From: Vanessa cardui
Taxonomy: Eukaryota > Arthropoda > Insecta > Lepidoptera > Nymphalidae
Assembly (NCBI RefSeq): GCF_905220365.1
Contig: NC_061131.1
Location: 6,733,318 to 6,797,317, forward strand
DNA: 64,000 bases
Direction of reading: 5' to 3'
Shown: one piece after another, positions 44,055 to 57,185 of the stretch
Numbering within the stretch: the first letter of the stretch is position 1
Layout of the letters: each line of letters begins with the position of its first letter
Made by a program: the position numbers and the translations under genes
The notes under the pieces: generated by a model
Database searches by the model: none
The model's input: the letters and a program-made list of their open reading frames with translations, nothing else
What the model was told of the DNA's origin: nothing

Positions 44055-44339
44055 TTATCAAATGACTACATGCAGTAGCAGAGGAAATAAGGACACTGGT
44101 ATCAGTCATTGGAAAGTTTCCTTTCTCACTCCCACATCTAATAAATAGTGTATCTCTTAAATCTTATATAAGTTACTGATAACATCTGCCAGTATTAAAA
44201 AGTATTTGAGAAAGTTTATATAACGTCTTGTTATTCTAAGCTATTAATAATTACTCGATAAAGGAGCATGTTAAAAAACAATCTGTATACAAATAGTAAA
44301 GTTACACAGTTTTATATAACAGTTTTCTTTTTTAAACAA

Positions 44340-44570
44340 CAGTAGGCAGAACTCGTATTGTTGTGTTGCGGTTTGAAGAGTGAGTGAGCCAGAGTAACTA
44401 CAGGCACAAGGGACATAGCATCTTAGTTCCCAAGGTTGGTGGCGCATTGACGATGTTAGGAATAGTTAATAATTCTTACAGCATCATTGTCTATGAGTGA
44501 TGGTGACTACTTACCATCAGGTGGCCCAGATGCTCGTCCGAAAAACTATTGCATAAAAAAAAGAACGACT
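44340..44570 (+). repeat. repeat R copy with poly-A tail
   Basis: Reads GTATTGTTGTGTTGCGGTTT, AGGCACAAGGGACATAGCAT, CCAAGGTTGGTGGCGCATTG and ACTTACCATCAGGTGGCCC, then GCATAAAAAAAA. The last block resembles the 3' end of the Jockey LINE at 28600-28652. Confidence 0.8.
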
Positions 44571-45167
44571 CTGTTATATGTATTAATTTATTCGGTTCGT
44601 ATATACTAAGTAATCGTGTATATAAATAGTATTTAAGAGTAGATATTTTCAATCATCAATAAGTTTCTATAAAAAATACAATTTTATTAATAGTAATTGC
44701 AGTTTTAAATTACAAATGCGATCATTTCTTTGTTTTCTTATTTTAATCATGTACAATGTACATATTCGTTTTTATTATCAGACTCCTTAGGTATAAATAT
44801 AATCCAATCATCGCTTAATATGGCGTTAGGACGCCTCTTCATAAACAAAGAGGTTAAGTGCGCCATAAATAAATATAGTCTCCCTTCTTTACCTTCCTTA
44901 CATTTCGGTTTAGGCTATTTTCGTCGACCAATATCTATGATTTGACGAGAATCGAGAGGAAATTGTGAGCGCGTGGCAGCAACACGGTCATATTTATTTT
45001 AAGCTCTAGACTCTAGTGTTAGAACGTTCGGAAATCAGTTAGTACAATATCTGAAATAGATATATGTAATCCACATTTATAGAACATTCAGGGAATATGA
45101 TTTATAGTTTTTGTATACTACAGGAAAATGTAAACGTTTTGTGTGATGTAATCCTTTAAAAAGTACT
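44571..45167. other. AT-rich non-coding DNA
   Basis: A 71-codon plus frame (44730-44945) has no recognisable content. Nothing else is seen. Confidence 0.5.
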
Positions 45168-45360
45168 TATTACATCTATACTAATGTTATAAATGCAAAA
45201 GTAACTCTGTATGTGTCTGTTTGTTCCTCCACGTCCAAACTATGATCAAGCAAACTAGAACTCCGAAACCTTCCTTGGACTTCAAGCTCATCTTTTAATG
45301 CCTTACCTTATTACCAACCTCTAAAACTCGAGTGAATCCGCAGGCAACAACTATTAAGTT
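45168..45360 (+). repeat. Helitron-like non-autonomous repeat
   Basis: Starts ACATCTATACTAATGTTATAA, continues AAGTAACTCTGTATGTGTCT, and ends in CCGCAGGCAACAACTATTAA. It lacks the terminal CTAGT seen in other copies. This is a very common lepidopteran repeat, and the class (Lep1-type) is from memory. Confidence 0.5.
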
Positions 45361-46149
45361 ATGATTACTTTAAATATACGCGAACTGTGATGACCGAAAT
45401 GAAATATATATGTGATAAAATATATTTTAGTAGTAGCAGCGCCACCTATTGGTGGATGGCAAATACATAACTTAATTACTTTTCTTATTATATGGGCAAG
45501 TTGTTCTATTGGTTTATAGCTGTTAACTATCTTGTTAATGACAGTTGTTTTTAATATTAATACCTTATTGAAATATATTTAATAAAGACTAGATACATAG
45601 TATCAAATATTAAACGCATGTACTCGTTCCGATTATGTTTATGACATATTATGTAGAATTACCAGTTCGTTATTCGTTAGTTAGTTTATTTGAGTAAGTT
45701 ACGTCGTTCTGTCATATAGAATGCCGTAGATATTGTATTTATTATCAGGACTATTCCCAGTAAACTGAGACGTCAAACATCAGACAAAAATGTAAAGTAA
45801 TAGGTGAATTAAGGGCACCTTCGAAATATACTTAAGATAATGTAATCTTTATACGCAAGAATATACAAAAACAATCTGTAAAAACGGATACAAATACTAT
45901 TAATACAATAAATATAAATAAACTTGTAACCCCAGCTTTCTGCTTCCTTGTGGTACAGAGAACGTCTTTAGGCAATGGTATATGTATACAATACCGAGTA
46001 ATATATTCAATTTATCATGTATATAAAATATTAAATATTAAAGTTTATTAAGACTAAATAATTAATAGTTCTTTTCAGTAAGGTAATACTTTTTTTGTAG
46101 TAATGGTTGAATAATAATTGTTAATAACAGCATTGTAAATTTGAAAAGA
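45361..46149. other. AT-rich non-coding DNA
   Basis: Includes an imperfect small hairpin GCCACCTATTGGTGGATGGC at 45441-45460, related to the AGATGGCGC-type motifs. Nothing else is seen. Confidence 0.5.
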
Positions 46150-46290
46150 GCAACTATGCTAGTTTCTCGCTGTTTTTTCTCGGTAGAGGCTGCTTTAAGA
46201 AACTGTGGTAAATCTAAATATTGACAATTCAATAAGCATTTATTGTAAAGTTTACTTGATAAAATAAATTTGATTTGATTGGATTTTACA
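46150..46290 (+). repeat. LINE 3'-end fragment
   Basis: TTTCTCGGTAGAGGCTGCTT, then TAAAGTTTACTTGATAAAAT, then ATTTGATTTGATTGGATT. Same family as 20170-20600, here on the plus strand and ending in a TTGAT-type tail. Confidence 0.6.
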
Positions 46291-48052
46291 AATAGATATG
46301 TAGTTTCAACTCAATTCCTTTTGTAATATTTATGCTCGCAAAAATATAGAACAAATGTAAAATATTTCTTAGACTGGAAAAAATCTATAAAAGACCTAAA
46401 CAAATTGATTATAATAATAAATAAATTTATAAAAGAAGAATACCTTACAAAGATTTTTTTTACTTAACAACGCCATCTTTTTGCGAGATTACGTAACTAA
46501 TAAGGACAATGCAAGTTATACAAAAATAAATTATTAGTTTTATTAATAAATTAAACGACATTATTTCATTAATTCACATTATTTATATTAAATTATTATT
46601 ATTATTTATTAATTCAGATTCAGATTAGTATGAAACAAAATCAAAACATGTTGAATACACATATAAATATATTTTAGTAAATGTTAAGGAATCAAGTAAA
46701 TAATAACATAAAACGTTTGAATTTTACTAAAGGGGATCAGGTACGGAAAACGCGAGACTTTTAGCATAAGTAGGTCGTACAACGACCGATACACTATGAC
46801 CTTAGAATCTAGTGGGAATTTCCGCACGTCGGCGAGAAAAATCATCAAAGGAAAAGGGCGGGGAAGGTCTCGTGTAACTGGATGAGGAAAGTTGTACGCG
46901 TTCATAACTTATTCACACTACAATGCCTGCACTACGATTTACGAAACAAAATAAAATATCAAATGCTAAGTAATGTTCTAACAGAGAAAATTATATGCAT
47001 CCAGGAGAGCAAGTAGAAAAGTTAGAAGTTCTTCAATTTGTAATTTAAAATAGGTTTTTATTTTCATTTCAATCTAGAACTCATTTTAATTTAATATTTA
47101 CTTTATTTATATAACATTTTTGGTACCTACAAATTTTAACTTAATACCTATTTAGTACTTCGAAGAAAATCCAGTTATTTCTGTCATCTGTATAATCAAC
47201 CCCTGGTTATATAACCAGAGAAAACATTTTTACCACAAAAACAATATATTTATTTTATGTGCACATGATATTATTAGCAAATCCAAATTACAGATTCGTA
47301 GACCACCCATATACCGTTAGATGTGCAATGTGGTTAACAATGATCAGCATCTGGTCGGTTTTATACGCGTTATAAATCAGACGAGGGAACGCCAAAAAAT
47401 ATCTATTAACGAAGTGTCGAACTGGGTCGGTCTGCGTGCTTATTCTGTTTTATCGATTTTCATTTGACGAATCTGGTACACATTTTCAATAGAACACGAT
47501 CGTCGTTGTAAATATCAATATTTATAATAAATTAATTTATGAAATCAATACAATCTATTCTACATCTCCTAATTATTTTTTGTTATTTTCGACATACACT
47601 TTTTAGGCAAGAATGTCATGAGTACAATGAAAAGGTAAGTTTAGCGATAATATATTGTACATTTAAAAAATAATGATGCCTGGAATGAGTTCTTCTACAA
47701 TGCAATCCTTAAAACTATTTAATGTTTTAAAAATTCAGCGCAAATTCGACATGATGCGTTTACGAGCTCTAGGAATTATTTCGAATAGGCCGTTAGCGTA
47801 CGTCAGACCAAGCTAAATTGAACGGGCTGTAAATTAAAGTACGTGCTGTGTAAATCAATGGAAGATTTACACCTCGGCTCTGAGAATATGTAAACAAAGT
47901 CAAAAACAGTGGTGACTAGCCGATTCGAAAAATAATCACGTTGAATTTAAATGAGTATGAATATCGATGTCTAAATAGGTAATTAAGAGTAGCTTTGGTA
48001 CGTTAACACACAAGTATTTATACTAAATGCGATATTTGATGAAATATTTAAT
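46291..48052. other. AT-rich non-coding DNA
   Basis: A moderately GC-rich patch at about 46800-46920 and another at 47750-47900 carry no recognisable gene. No repeat was identified. Confidence 0.5.
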
Positions 48053-48362
48053 ACTTTTTTATGGTATTGGTTGGCGGACGGGCATATGGGCTACCTGATG
48101 GTAAGTGGTCACCTTCACCCATAGACAATGACGCTGTAAGAAATATTAACTATTCCTTACATCGTCAATGTACCACCAACCTTGGGAACTAAGATGCTAT
48201 GTCCCTTGTGCGTGTAGTTACACTGACTCACTCATCCTTCAAATCGGAACACAACAATACTGTGTACTGTTATTTGGCGGAAGAATGACTGATGAGTGGG
48301 TGGTACTTACCCAGACGGGCTTGCACAAAGCCCTACCACCAAGTAAAGGCTTTTGTTTTATT
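48053..48362 (-). repeat. repeat R copy, most complete
   Basis: Starts with a T run (tail complement), then GGCGGACGGGCATATGGGCT, CCTGATGGTAAGTGGTCACC, CTTGGGAACTAAGATGCTAT, TTTGGCGGAAGAATGACTGA and GGGCTTGCACAAAGCCCTAC. About 300 bp. The open frame inside it (48168-48365) is fortuitous. Confidence 0.85.
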
Positions 48363-48739
48363 TAAAAATAAAAATTGTAACATTTTCAATTAAACAGGCC
48401 ACTATTTGTCTATAAACTGCAGAACACCGCTTCTGTTTCTGAGGTTAGACGTTTGGTTGTTTTTTTTTTTCAGGCCATGAGTTAACTTTGCTTGCCATAT
48501 TCATTATATGGTATCTGAAGCTTATCAAATGCTAGGGTTTATTCTAAGATTGCTTAAGAAGTTTAAAATAGCTTCAACCTTATTTTAACATTAAATGCTT
48601 TACAGTTCGGAATCCTTATTACAAAACGATTATAAATAAAATTGAAAAATATTCAGTCTTTTTTTTAAACATCGTCGATTTAAAGGTGACTTTTCCGACA
48701 GTTCAAACAATAAAGATATCTTTAGTATCCTATAATAAG

Positions 48740-48870
48740 TAATAGTGTAAGGAACATCGAATCATAGTGGGCCGTTCCTGGTGTAAAGAATGGTTAACAC
48801 CTCTTATGGTATCAATATCTACGAGTGTTAGTAACGGCTTACCATGAAGGCCCTCATTTGATTTTCTGCC
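48740..48870 (+). repeat. repeat R 3' fragment
   Basis: GTAAGGAACATCGAATCATA, then GGTTAACACCTCTTATGGTA, then TAGTAACGGCTTACCATGAA. A diverged copy of the last ~130 bp. Confidence 0.5.
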
Positions 48871-51800
48871 TTTTATTCTTACTCTTCACCCCGTTCTGCA
48901 ACCGCGATGGAAAATGCACCAAACCTTCTTCGGAAGTGAAATGGCTTAGCTGGTATAAATTTAAGATAAATATTCTTTAATTCATAACTCACACTAAATT
49001 TAGCAAATGATTATTTATAGTAATATTGAGTAACTCCAGAATATTTTTTTTATATACATAAAAAAAAGCGTTTTAATGAAAATCTTTTAATTTGTTTTGA
49101 TTCGTTGGAGTGATGGGAGACTAATAAAAATTTAAAGTAATAAAAGCTTTTATAAATTGTGATCTTTGGTATAAAATAAAAATTTTGATTAATCTGCTTC
49201 CGGCACGGATTTAAGTATATACGTATACAGTGCGCCCTAGAGCTATTTGATAATGGCACCCTTTTTCTTTGTATTCGTAAGATCGGACGAACATTACATT
49301 TATACTTATAATTAATAATATGAAAAAGGTTAAATTAAACGAATAGATAAAGTTTAATATCATCATTAGCTATTTATAATTTGATTATAATTAGAATTAT
49401 TAAATAAAAATAAATTGTTTAAAAAAATGGCATCAAGTCTTATGTATCAAACAAACAAACAATTAGTTTCTACAAAAACATTTTTATGTTTAAAAATAGG
49501 TAGGTATTATTCTTTCGTAACGTAGATAAATACTTTAAATGCGATTGAAGCAACTAAAAGCTATTAGGAAAAATAGTGCGTCACACGTTGCTCGTATCTG
49601 CATGAAACACTGAAACGTAAAAAGCAACCCAGTGGGTGTCCTCGTTACACTAAAATCAATTAAACCCGATTCAAAATCCAATAACATCTAAAATTACTAA
49701 AATAAAAGAAAACAAATCCAATACTAGAATAACACGGTAAGTTTACGAAGCCGACAATAAGATAAACATGGTCCAGAAATAACGGTCAAGGAATTTCGAT
49801 TGCTATCGCTGTATCTATTTAGTTTGTTTTTGAGGATACAGATAATGCGTGATTTCTTAAAGATTGCTAAATAGCTGCGAGTGAATAATATCAATTCAAT
49901 GATTAACTCTTTATTATTTGTAAAGTATAGTTAATTTAAAAATTTATTGCAAAATTTATATAATAATAAGAACATGCATCAACTAATATTATAAAACTAA
50001 AAATATTATTGTTACAATATTATTTTTAGCTAATTACATCGATGAGAATATTTAGTACTACTCATCACAAGATGGCAGTAGTAGTAGTAACTAAAATATC
50101 TGTTACACAATTTAACGGAAACATTTTTTATCATCGTTATGTAGTTAGCGATTAATAGTACTACGTTGTATAATATTTTTACTTGTCCGTTTTAATCAAT
50201 ATATTTATATTTTTAATTAATCATAAATTTGATTATACTAACGGGATCTTCGACACGTTATTAATAAAAAAATTACATAAAAGTGCGATGAGTAATGTAT
50301 AATTAGTATGGTGCTTAAATATCATTGAATTCGGTGGCGACTGAATATATGGTCTCGATTAAGTGCAATAAATTATTAAGAAAATTAGCTGTTATGATGG
50401 AAGAGTTAAACGGCGAGCCGAAGAAAACATTTGTCAAGTACCATACGGCGGCTAATTTGTGATCATCGCGTGTAAAGTTGAAGAGTCACCTGGCGGCATA
50501 CGTCATACGAACAGCGCATGCTATTTTTATTTTGGTATTATTCTGCCTACTTACAACTGCCAACACTCCACTTGCCGCTATAAAAAGCCAATATCAACTT
50601 TAACGTAGTTGAGATTGCCCGCATTATCTCATGATTATCGCGTGTCAAAACATCGCCACGCTCGCGATACTTCGCATGTAATCTGATAAACGATGTACGC
50701 TGCACGCTTCGCGCTTTTATGTCGTCCCTTTCTTACGTATACTTTTCCTAGTACGCCATCTCGTTCTATAGGTCATCCATTTCATTCATGCGCGGTACAC
50801 CTCGGCGGGCGCGCTGTTTACAGACACAAACAAACTGTACACTGCAAACCGCTTAGCTTTAAGTACGAGACCGTGAAAGTGATATTGTCAAATGTTTCCG
50901 TCTCGCTCTAAAATCCGAGCTTCTAGTTCATGAAGCACCGATAGATGTCGCTAGAGGTACCGTTTTGTAGCTAATGTGATATAAATGTCACAATAAATTC
51001 GGGCGCGACGTTGCCGGACTTCGCCACCCGATGCGGTGGCGGGCGCAAGTTTATGAGCGGCAACATTACTTTAGAATCAGTGAAGATGTTATGGCAAGGG
51101 TACAGAGGTTAAATTGGGTTAAGCGGATGGCACGTATAAGTTTGCAGGTGTATGTGAGCGTCACGTAACGTAACGAGCGTGGTACACACAGTCACACACG
51201 CATGCGAGCTGTCAGTAGCTAATGCGAGCGAATAGCGATGCGCTGTGATCGCTTATTGTGGCGCAGCGTGTCCACGCGGGTTATAGCATTTAATTCAATT
51301 TAGTAATTGATACGTTTGTCTGTTCACTTTACTGCCTTGTAATGGCCTTTATTAATTCTAATAAATATGATTATTTTAGTCAATTAACTTCTAATATTTA
51401 TTCAATTATGTTTTTTTATTCCTAACGAATAATATGCGAAATGATAAAAATACCCTCATAATATGGTCACAATAATCCACGCAATCGTTGACTTTTTGTT
51501 GATATTCTATATTTAATTTTTATTAATAAAAAGTTAATTCAATAATACCTCAATTCTAAATCTTAATTCAGTGTTCTTTTTTAAAGCCTTTTTTAGGTGC
51601 AGTTGATAATATAATTTGCATAATTAAGAGTAATCAAAACCAAATAAGAGCGAAATTGTCAAACTGACATGTGCCTAAACATGGTAATTCACGCTCCGCA
51701 TTCTTCGATACACCGTCGGAACCGTTGCGGCTTACACACTTACAAAACATATTCTCATTGCCTTAATACTTGTCTCAATCTACCCTAATTATACTTTAAA

Positions 51801-53389
51801 ACACCAGCGTTAAGACTCAAAATCCCGTTATTATACCATTCGATGTTTCACTTCTGTATTCACGCACACATACATCGTGCATGTGTACGATAGTGGACAT
51901 GTTGTGTACATTGTGACGCATATTGTACCTACTGTTTTAAATGAAATGTGTAGCTTTCACGAGGCACACAACTGTACTTTAATGTTTTATCAATTTTATG
52001 GTATCATAACTTGAACCATATTTATATGTAAACAGAGTCGATTTTCGAACTGACGATTCACGCTACGATTGTGGTCTTTCGCTACTGAGAAGGACACAGT
52101 TGTTGGTAAATGCGTGACCTGTTATTGTGTGTATTAGGTTACTTTAATCACAATTTGGAGTGGGCCGCGATATGGCTTTGGAAGTGACGACCTAGCAACA
52201 GGGTTAAATTGAATTGTTTTATTGACTTGCTTAATACGATAGATTTGTTTTTATTTGAAATACTTATTACCAATTTTTTTTCGTAAAATTTCATGGGTAA
52301 AGTAATCATGATAGATGGTATTGTAATTTTATTAATAATAATAATCTAAAATAAATATTGCGATGATATATCATTTGAAAGCTCAATGATACTGAAAAGA
52401 AAATATGTATGCAAAAAGTATAAGAATTCGAAATACTGGTACGATCTTTAAAGAGTATGGTTGCTTTGTGTGGCCTGACCGGCTGGCGTTGGTAAGCGGC
52501 GGCCAAGTAAATTAGAGAAAGACCGAGTTGTAACTAAGAGTTGCACTGACACTAAGGTATGTATAATATGGATATTCCTTACAAATATACAGAATAATTC
52601 TTGGTTTATAATAAAATATAGTGTGACAAAGAAAGCAATTACAAGAATAGTAATAATACTTTAGTGTTTATGGAATTGTAATCGGTTACGAGTATGCAAT
52701 AAAACTTGAAACGAAATGGTTTTCTCCTTTTTAATCTGTGTTCAAGAAAATACCCAATCGATTTACTACATAGCAATTGTTTGAAAATATAATTGATTTA
52801 TAAATATGCTTATTGCCTTTATTGGTTAAAGAACGACAAACGAAAATGTTCTTGCTTATTAAATGTAAAACTAACTTTATTATAAAATAAATATTAAATA
52901 ATAAAAATATCAATGCTTTTATCTTTGATCATCTTAAAATAAATATTATCACTTGAAATCAGTTTAATCAGTTTTAGCTAAGCATTTAGCCTTTTTCAAA
53001 CACACACTAGCTCAAAATAAAAAGCACACAAGAGCGCAGAGATAAGGTAGAACATTTTGTCCCATGTGAGAACCATTGCGGTTTTATTAAATACTTACTA
53101 TACTAGTTATCGTTATCCCAGTTTCGCTCTCGTTTCGGAGGCTGGTTCACTGGTCACTGGTCACACACAAAAAATATATTATGGAGTTTCTTCCTTGGAG
53201 TTAAAGCTCGCGTAAAAGAGTAACAAAACAGACGGACAAACCGAGTTCCTTTTACATTTACAGTATCATTGTATATTAAAACCAAGTTAAAACTCACGAT
53301 ACATGGAATTATACATAACTTATTTTGAAACATGTATACTAATTTGAGTCCACAATGCAAGTAATTATCGTAAATCATCTATAGTCTAT
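48871..53389. other. non-coding DNA with a GC-elevated block
   Basis: AT-rich except for about 50380-51290 and 51660-51920. In the first block CpG-containing sequence is common, and the small inverted pair CGCCACCCGATGCGGTGGCG sits near 51023-51042. A 72-codon frame at 50693-50911 carries no known motif. The block may be conserved regulatory DNA. Nothing in the sequence proves this. Confidence 0.45.
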
Positions 53390-53590
53390 GACAATATTAT
53401 AAAGATGTAAAATGGATTTGTTTGTATGTGTGAGATAATCTCCGGAACTAATGATCCAATTTTTGTACATCGTTAGAAAGCTACATCACTCCTGAGTGCT
53501 ACAGAAAATAAATTTTATCTTTATCAAACTATTTTCTTTCATTAATCAGCTGTACCCTTACTTGCGAAGCCAGCACTAGTCGCTAGTAAT
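53390..53590 (+). repeat. Helitron-like non-autonomous repeat
   Basis: ACAATATTATAAAGATGTAA, then TTGTTTGTATGTGTGAGATA, ending in GCGAAGCCAGCACTAGTCGC and TAGT. Same broad family as 45168-45360, with the CTAGT-type end preserved. Confidence 0.5.
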
Positions 53591-54852
53591 ATAATATAAT
53601 AATAAATAAATTTATTTATGACACTAGCATTAACTAGTGGTATTTGTCCTGTGTATATATATTTAGGTTTAGGGAAATGGTATGGAAGTAGAAGTAGTTA
53701 TAATAATATGGAAGTTATTTCACTTACCGACTTTTAGAATATGTTATCAAACGCAGTCATCGGTCCATACCATCAGCACTAGGGTGACCAATATTACCAA
53801 GTAGACAGAAGAGATGACAGGCAACAGTAATATAACATACTTCCAATATAAATAGAGTGAGATCTAGCAAAAGTCAATAAAAATATATCCAATTGTCCTG
53901 ACTGAAATCAATGGAAATTATTAAAATATGACAACCAATAAGTATTCGATTTTTAAATTAACTTAATTTTGCTCAGCACGTCCCCTTTTTATATCGTCCG
54001 AACAATATGAAAAAGCTCTAGTAAATGATTATGTTAGGACTGTTCAGTAAATATGACTTAAATTAAATGAGCGGGTATTATCCACACATTGCTACTGTTC
54101 GCCTTAACCTGGAATGTTGCTCCGCGGTTGTTGTGATGCATATCGTCCGTATGAAGGCCCCCTCCCCTTGCAGGGGCAAGCGCTTCTTTGTCTTTCGTGT
54201 ATGACATCAAATTATAAGATTATTTTTAGAAAATTGTTTATATTAGCATATTATATTTGATTTTTCTTACAGATAAAAAAGACGTGTATACATTTACTAT
54301 GTCTCAAGTTACATTAAAATGTGTATTAAAGGACAACGCAATCAATTAAATGAGTTTCTTTCGCCGGTTCTTCAGGTCAAGGTATTTTCTTAAACTATCA
54401 GTAACTAAGTGTAATGCTTCAATATTTATTTAATTTGGTTTGAATGAAGAAGCCTTATAGGTGATAAAAAACTTTCCAATATAGTTGTAAATATTTAATA
54501 TGTGTATCTATCCTACATCGTATATAGTATATAAATAAGTAAGTATTGGTTTTAAGCTCAAGTTCCTCTCTGAATATTCTCTCTCTACATGAACCAATGC
54601 TGGTGGCAGGTCTAGCTTTGTTTAAAATGACGATTCTAAAGTACTAATAAAAAATGCTTGCATAACGCTTTAGTATGAAAGATGATGATGATAATTCAAG
54701 GTGAGAGACGTGGTACTTCTTCTCCCTTGCAATATATTTTATCACCAAACAATTGCGTTTTGACTGAGTTTAATAACATTGAAGGTTTAATGATTGACAG
54801 ATTATTTTTTTCGATAGTTTCGTTTCCACAACGTTACACCACAGTGGATTGG

Positions 54853-54853
<1 letters not shown>
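53591..54853. other. AT-rich non-coding DNA
   Basis: No gene signature. A GC-richer spot near 54110-54190 is unassigned. Confidence 0.5.

Positions 54854-54880
<27 letters not shown>
54854..54880. repeat. (TA)n microsatellite
   Basis: About thirteen TA units directly abut the left end of the Tigger-like element. The element's TA target site may have been part of this run. Confidence 0.9.
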
Positions 54881-54883
<3 letters not shown>

Positions 54884-55827
54884 TGTAAACTCCATGTAAC
54901 GTCACTCGATTTAACGGCAAACTCTCTAAAGCGTCGAAATCAATTGGTTTTAGTTGGTTTAGCTTGTATTCTATACAATGATACACTCTACATAACATCA
55001 CACCCACTCTCAATAACGACAAAAATTGAGAAATAAAAATTAAGTTTTTTTCCTTTTAAGTTGCTAAAATTAGAAAAAACTGCGCATTTGTGTACGTTCT
55101 TTTGTCGCTTTATTATTCTAGCCCTCAATAAACTCGAATGTCGGCACCACGCATTAGGAACTTTCTAAGAAATTCGTTAATTTGTTTACAAATTGGGATT
55201 GCTTGCACGTGTAGACTGTGACCATGCCTAATAAGTATGAGTCATGGATTACAACGTTATCATATGTATTCTACGATTGATGAGGTGGAAACAGAACTTG
55301 AGTTTGATAGCGACGACGACCTTCCATTAACTGAGTGGATTCAGCAGATCAACATGGCAGGAAATACGGTAAATTTTCAACCTACATCGAAGTAGACAAC
55401 TGCCTGTTTACAACGGCTTCACTCACAGACATAGAAATTTTGGATTCAGTGAGAAAAAACAGAGGTTCAAGAATAAAGAGATGAAGAAGATGAGACGGAT
55501 GAGCTTGAGCCTCCGCCAAGCGTTAAAGAAGTTCTGAAAGCAGCTAAATTATTGGAAAATTACTTCCTTTATATAAGATATAAATAAAAAAATTAAAAAT
55601 ATACAACAAAATTGGTCGTGCAGCAAAAGGCGTCAGACAAAAATAACAGAGTATACGCAATAGCGTTCAAATAAGATATATATATTTTTTGTACATAACT
55701 ACTAACAATAGACTAAAATAAACTTTATTTTCGAATTCTGATTTTTCTTCTCTTCATTTAACGACCACTCTTTATAACGCCATAAAATGCACAGTCCCTT
55801 CAGTGTCGTTATATAGAGTTTACACTG
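54881..55827 (+). mobile_element. pogo/Tigger-type DNA transposon, internally deleted
   Basis: Terminal inverted repeats: CAGTGTAAACTCCATGTAAC from 54881, and the complement of CAGTGTAAACTCTATATAAC ending at 55827, about 25 bp with a few mismatches. TA lies directly outside both ends. CAGT ends, a TA target and a YATATAACG-like core are typical of the pogo/Tigger branch of Tc1/mariner. Inside are a UTR-like stretch and only the C-terminal tail of a transposase (55276-55587). The DNA-binding and DDE regions are gone. Confidence 0.8.
55276..55587 (+). pseudogene. Tigger-type transposase, C-terminal tail
   Basis: Three short frames together show the acidic tail of pogo/Tigger transposases. The first is IDEVETELEFDSDDDLPLTE, then WIQQIN and a stop near 55394. 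The second, in another frame, is VDNCLFTTASLTDIEILDSV. The third is DEEDETDELEPPPSVKEVL, ending KAAKLLENYFL. An interior stop and two frameshifts separate them. The catalytic region lies outside the retained segment. Confidence 0.7.
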
Positions 55828-57069
55828 TATATATAACTAATGTAAGCCGTTCAGATGTTTTCTTTTTTTTGCCACCGTGATCCATAGTTAGGAGCTCTGC
55901 ACATAAAAAAAGTAATGATGATATATATACCTAGATAAAATGTTTTTAATATTTGTTCTTCATTTGTATGTTATATTTTAATTGGTCAAAAATACTCGAT
56001 ACTTTTTAAATTACATGTCAGAAAAATGGTCGACTCTATATTGAAAATGTTTATAAAATACTATGTTTTATATTATAATTTTATATTTTATTTATAAACT
56101 ATATCACTATGAATATAAGTTATTTTTTTTTGCGGCAGACGTGATGATTTCTTTTTTTAAAGATAAGCGTTGGTTAAGATCAAAACAACAAACCAAGTTT
56201 TAATTTTAAATTGCTTTTTTATAATTTTACATAAACAGCTATTGTTTGCTTTAAAAAGTTTTTGGTCGACTAATAGAACTCAAATGTAATTAAAAATTAA
56301 AATTATTTTAAATTATATTTTAATATTGAACATACTTAATACTCTTTAAACATAATATCAAATATAATACTGAAAGCTCCGTAATAATATTTTTCGTATT
56401 TCGTTGATATGGGGGTCCTTATGAAAGACTTCAACGCGCTATTTGTTATACAACTCATTATGGGTTCGGGAAATAAATAGAAAAATGAGGATTTAAGACA
56501 TTTTAGAGGTGGTAGAAAATATCGTATATATAAAAATTTAGGTATATAATTGGGCTGTAAATACATTAGAATGACAAGAATGGAAATATATTCTTCCTAC
56601 AGATATTCAAAGTAGAAGTTTCAGTATTGAAACTATACTAGTATTTAAAACAAAATATCTAAGCTATTGATAGAATATGGCAAATAATAAGAAGGCTAGA
56701 GTTATATTTTAGAATTACGACGCACCTAAGAGTACTTTATTTTTTAACACTTAATTAAATGATTGATGTATAAATATTCATAGGTCACTCTATTAGTATT
56801 TTGAAAATATTGGTTTCGTTTTGAAGCCTGAATTTATAGAAACAAGCATTTATTCTTTTAAAATATCAACTGAGGTAATTCCATAAAAAAATATAAAAAC
56901 AATATGACTAGCTAAAAAACTTTTTAAAAGGGTTGTGTTGGAGTTTTAAACAAATTAGAGAGACATTAAATAATTCGTTTGAATGAGACCATTTTTGCTT
57001 TCAAAACTTTAAATTCTTGAAGCATGCATTAAAAAAAGACATTACACATTTAAATACTGAACTAATAAC
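55828..57069. other. AT-rich non-coding DNA
   Basis: Nothing recognisable. The 76-codon minus frame at 56336-56566 is unsupported. Confidence 0.5.
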
Positions 57070-57185
57070 TAGTTTGAACGGATTTAAATCGCGTATATTA
57101 ATTATTTTTATCATCCCGACGTTTCGAGCACTTTACAGCGTTCGTGGTCACGGGTAGACTGACATTTCTAATTTTTTATGGACAT
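57070..57185. repeat. interspersed repeat fragment, class unknown
   Basis: ATCATCCCGACGTTTCGAGC, then ACTTTACAGCGTTCGTGGTC, then ACGGGTAGACTGACATT. I recognise this as a widespread lepidopteran repeat but cannot give its class. It may belong to a Penelope-like or DNA element. Confidence 0.4.

Noticed and set aside
50693..50911. 72-codon plus-strand open frame
   Set aside because: No recognisable domain and located in a GC-elevated block. Chance is the simplest reading.
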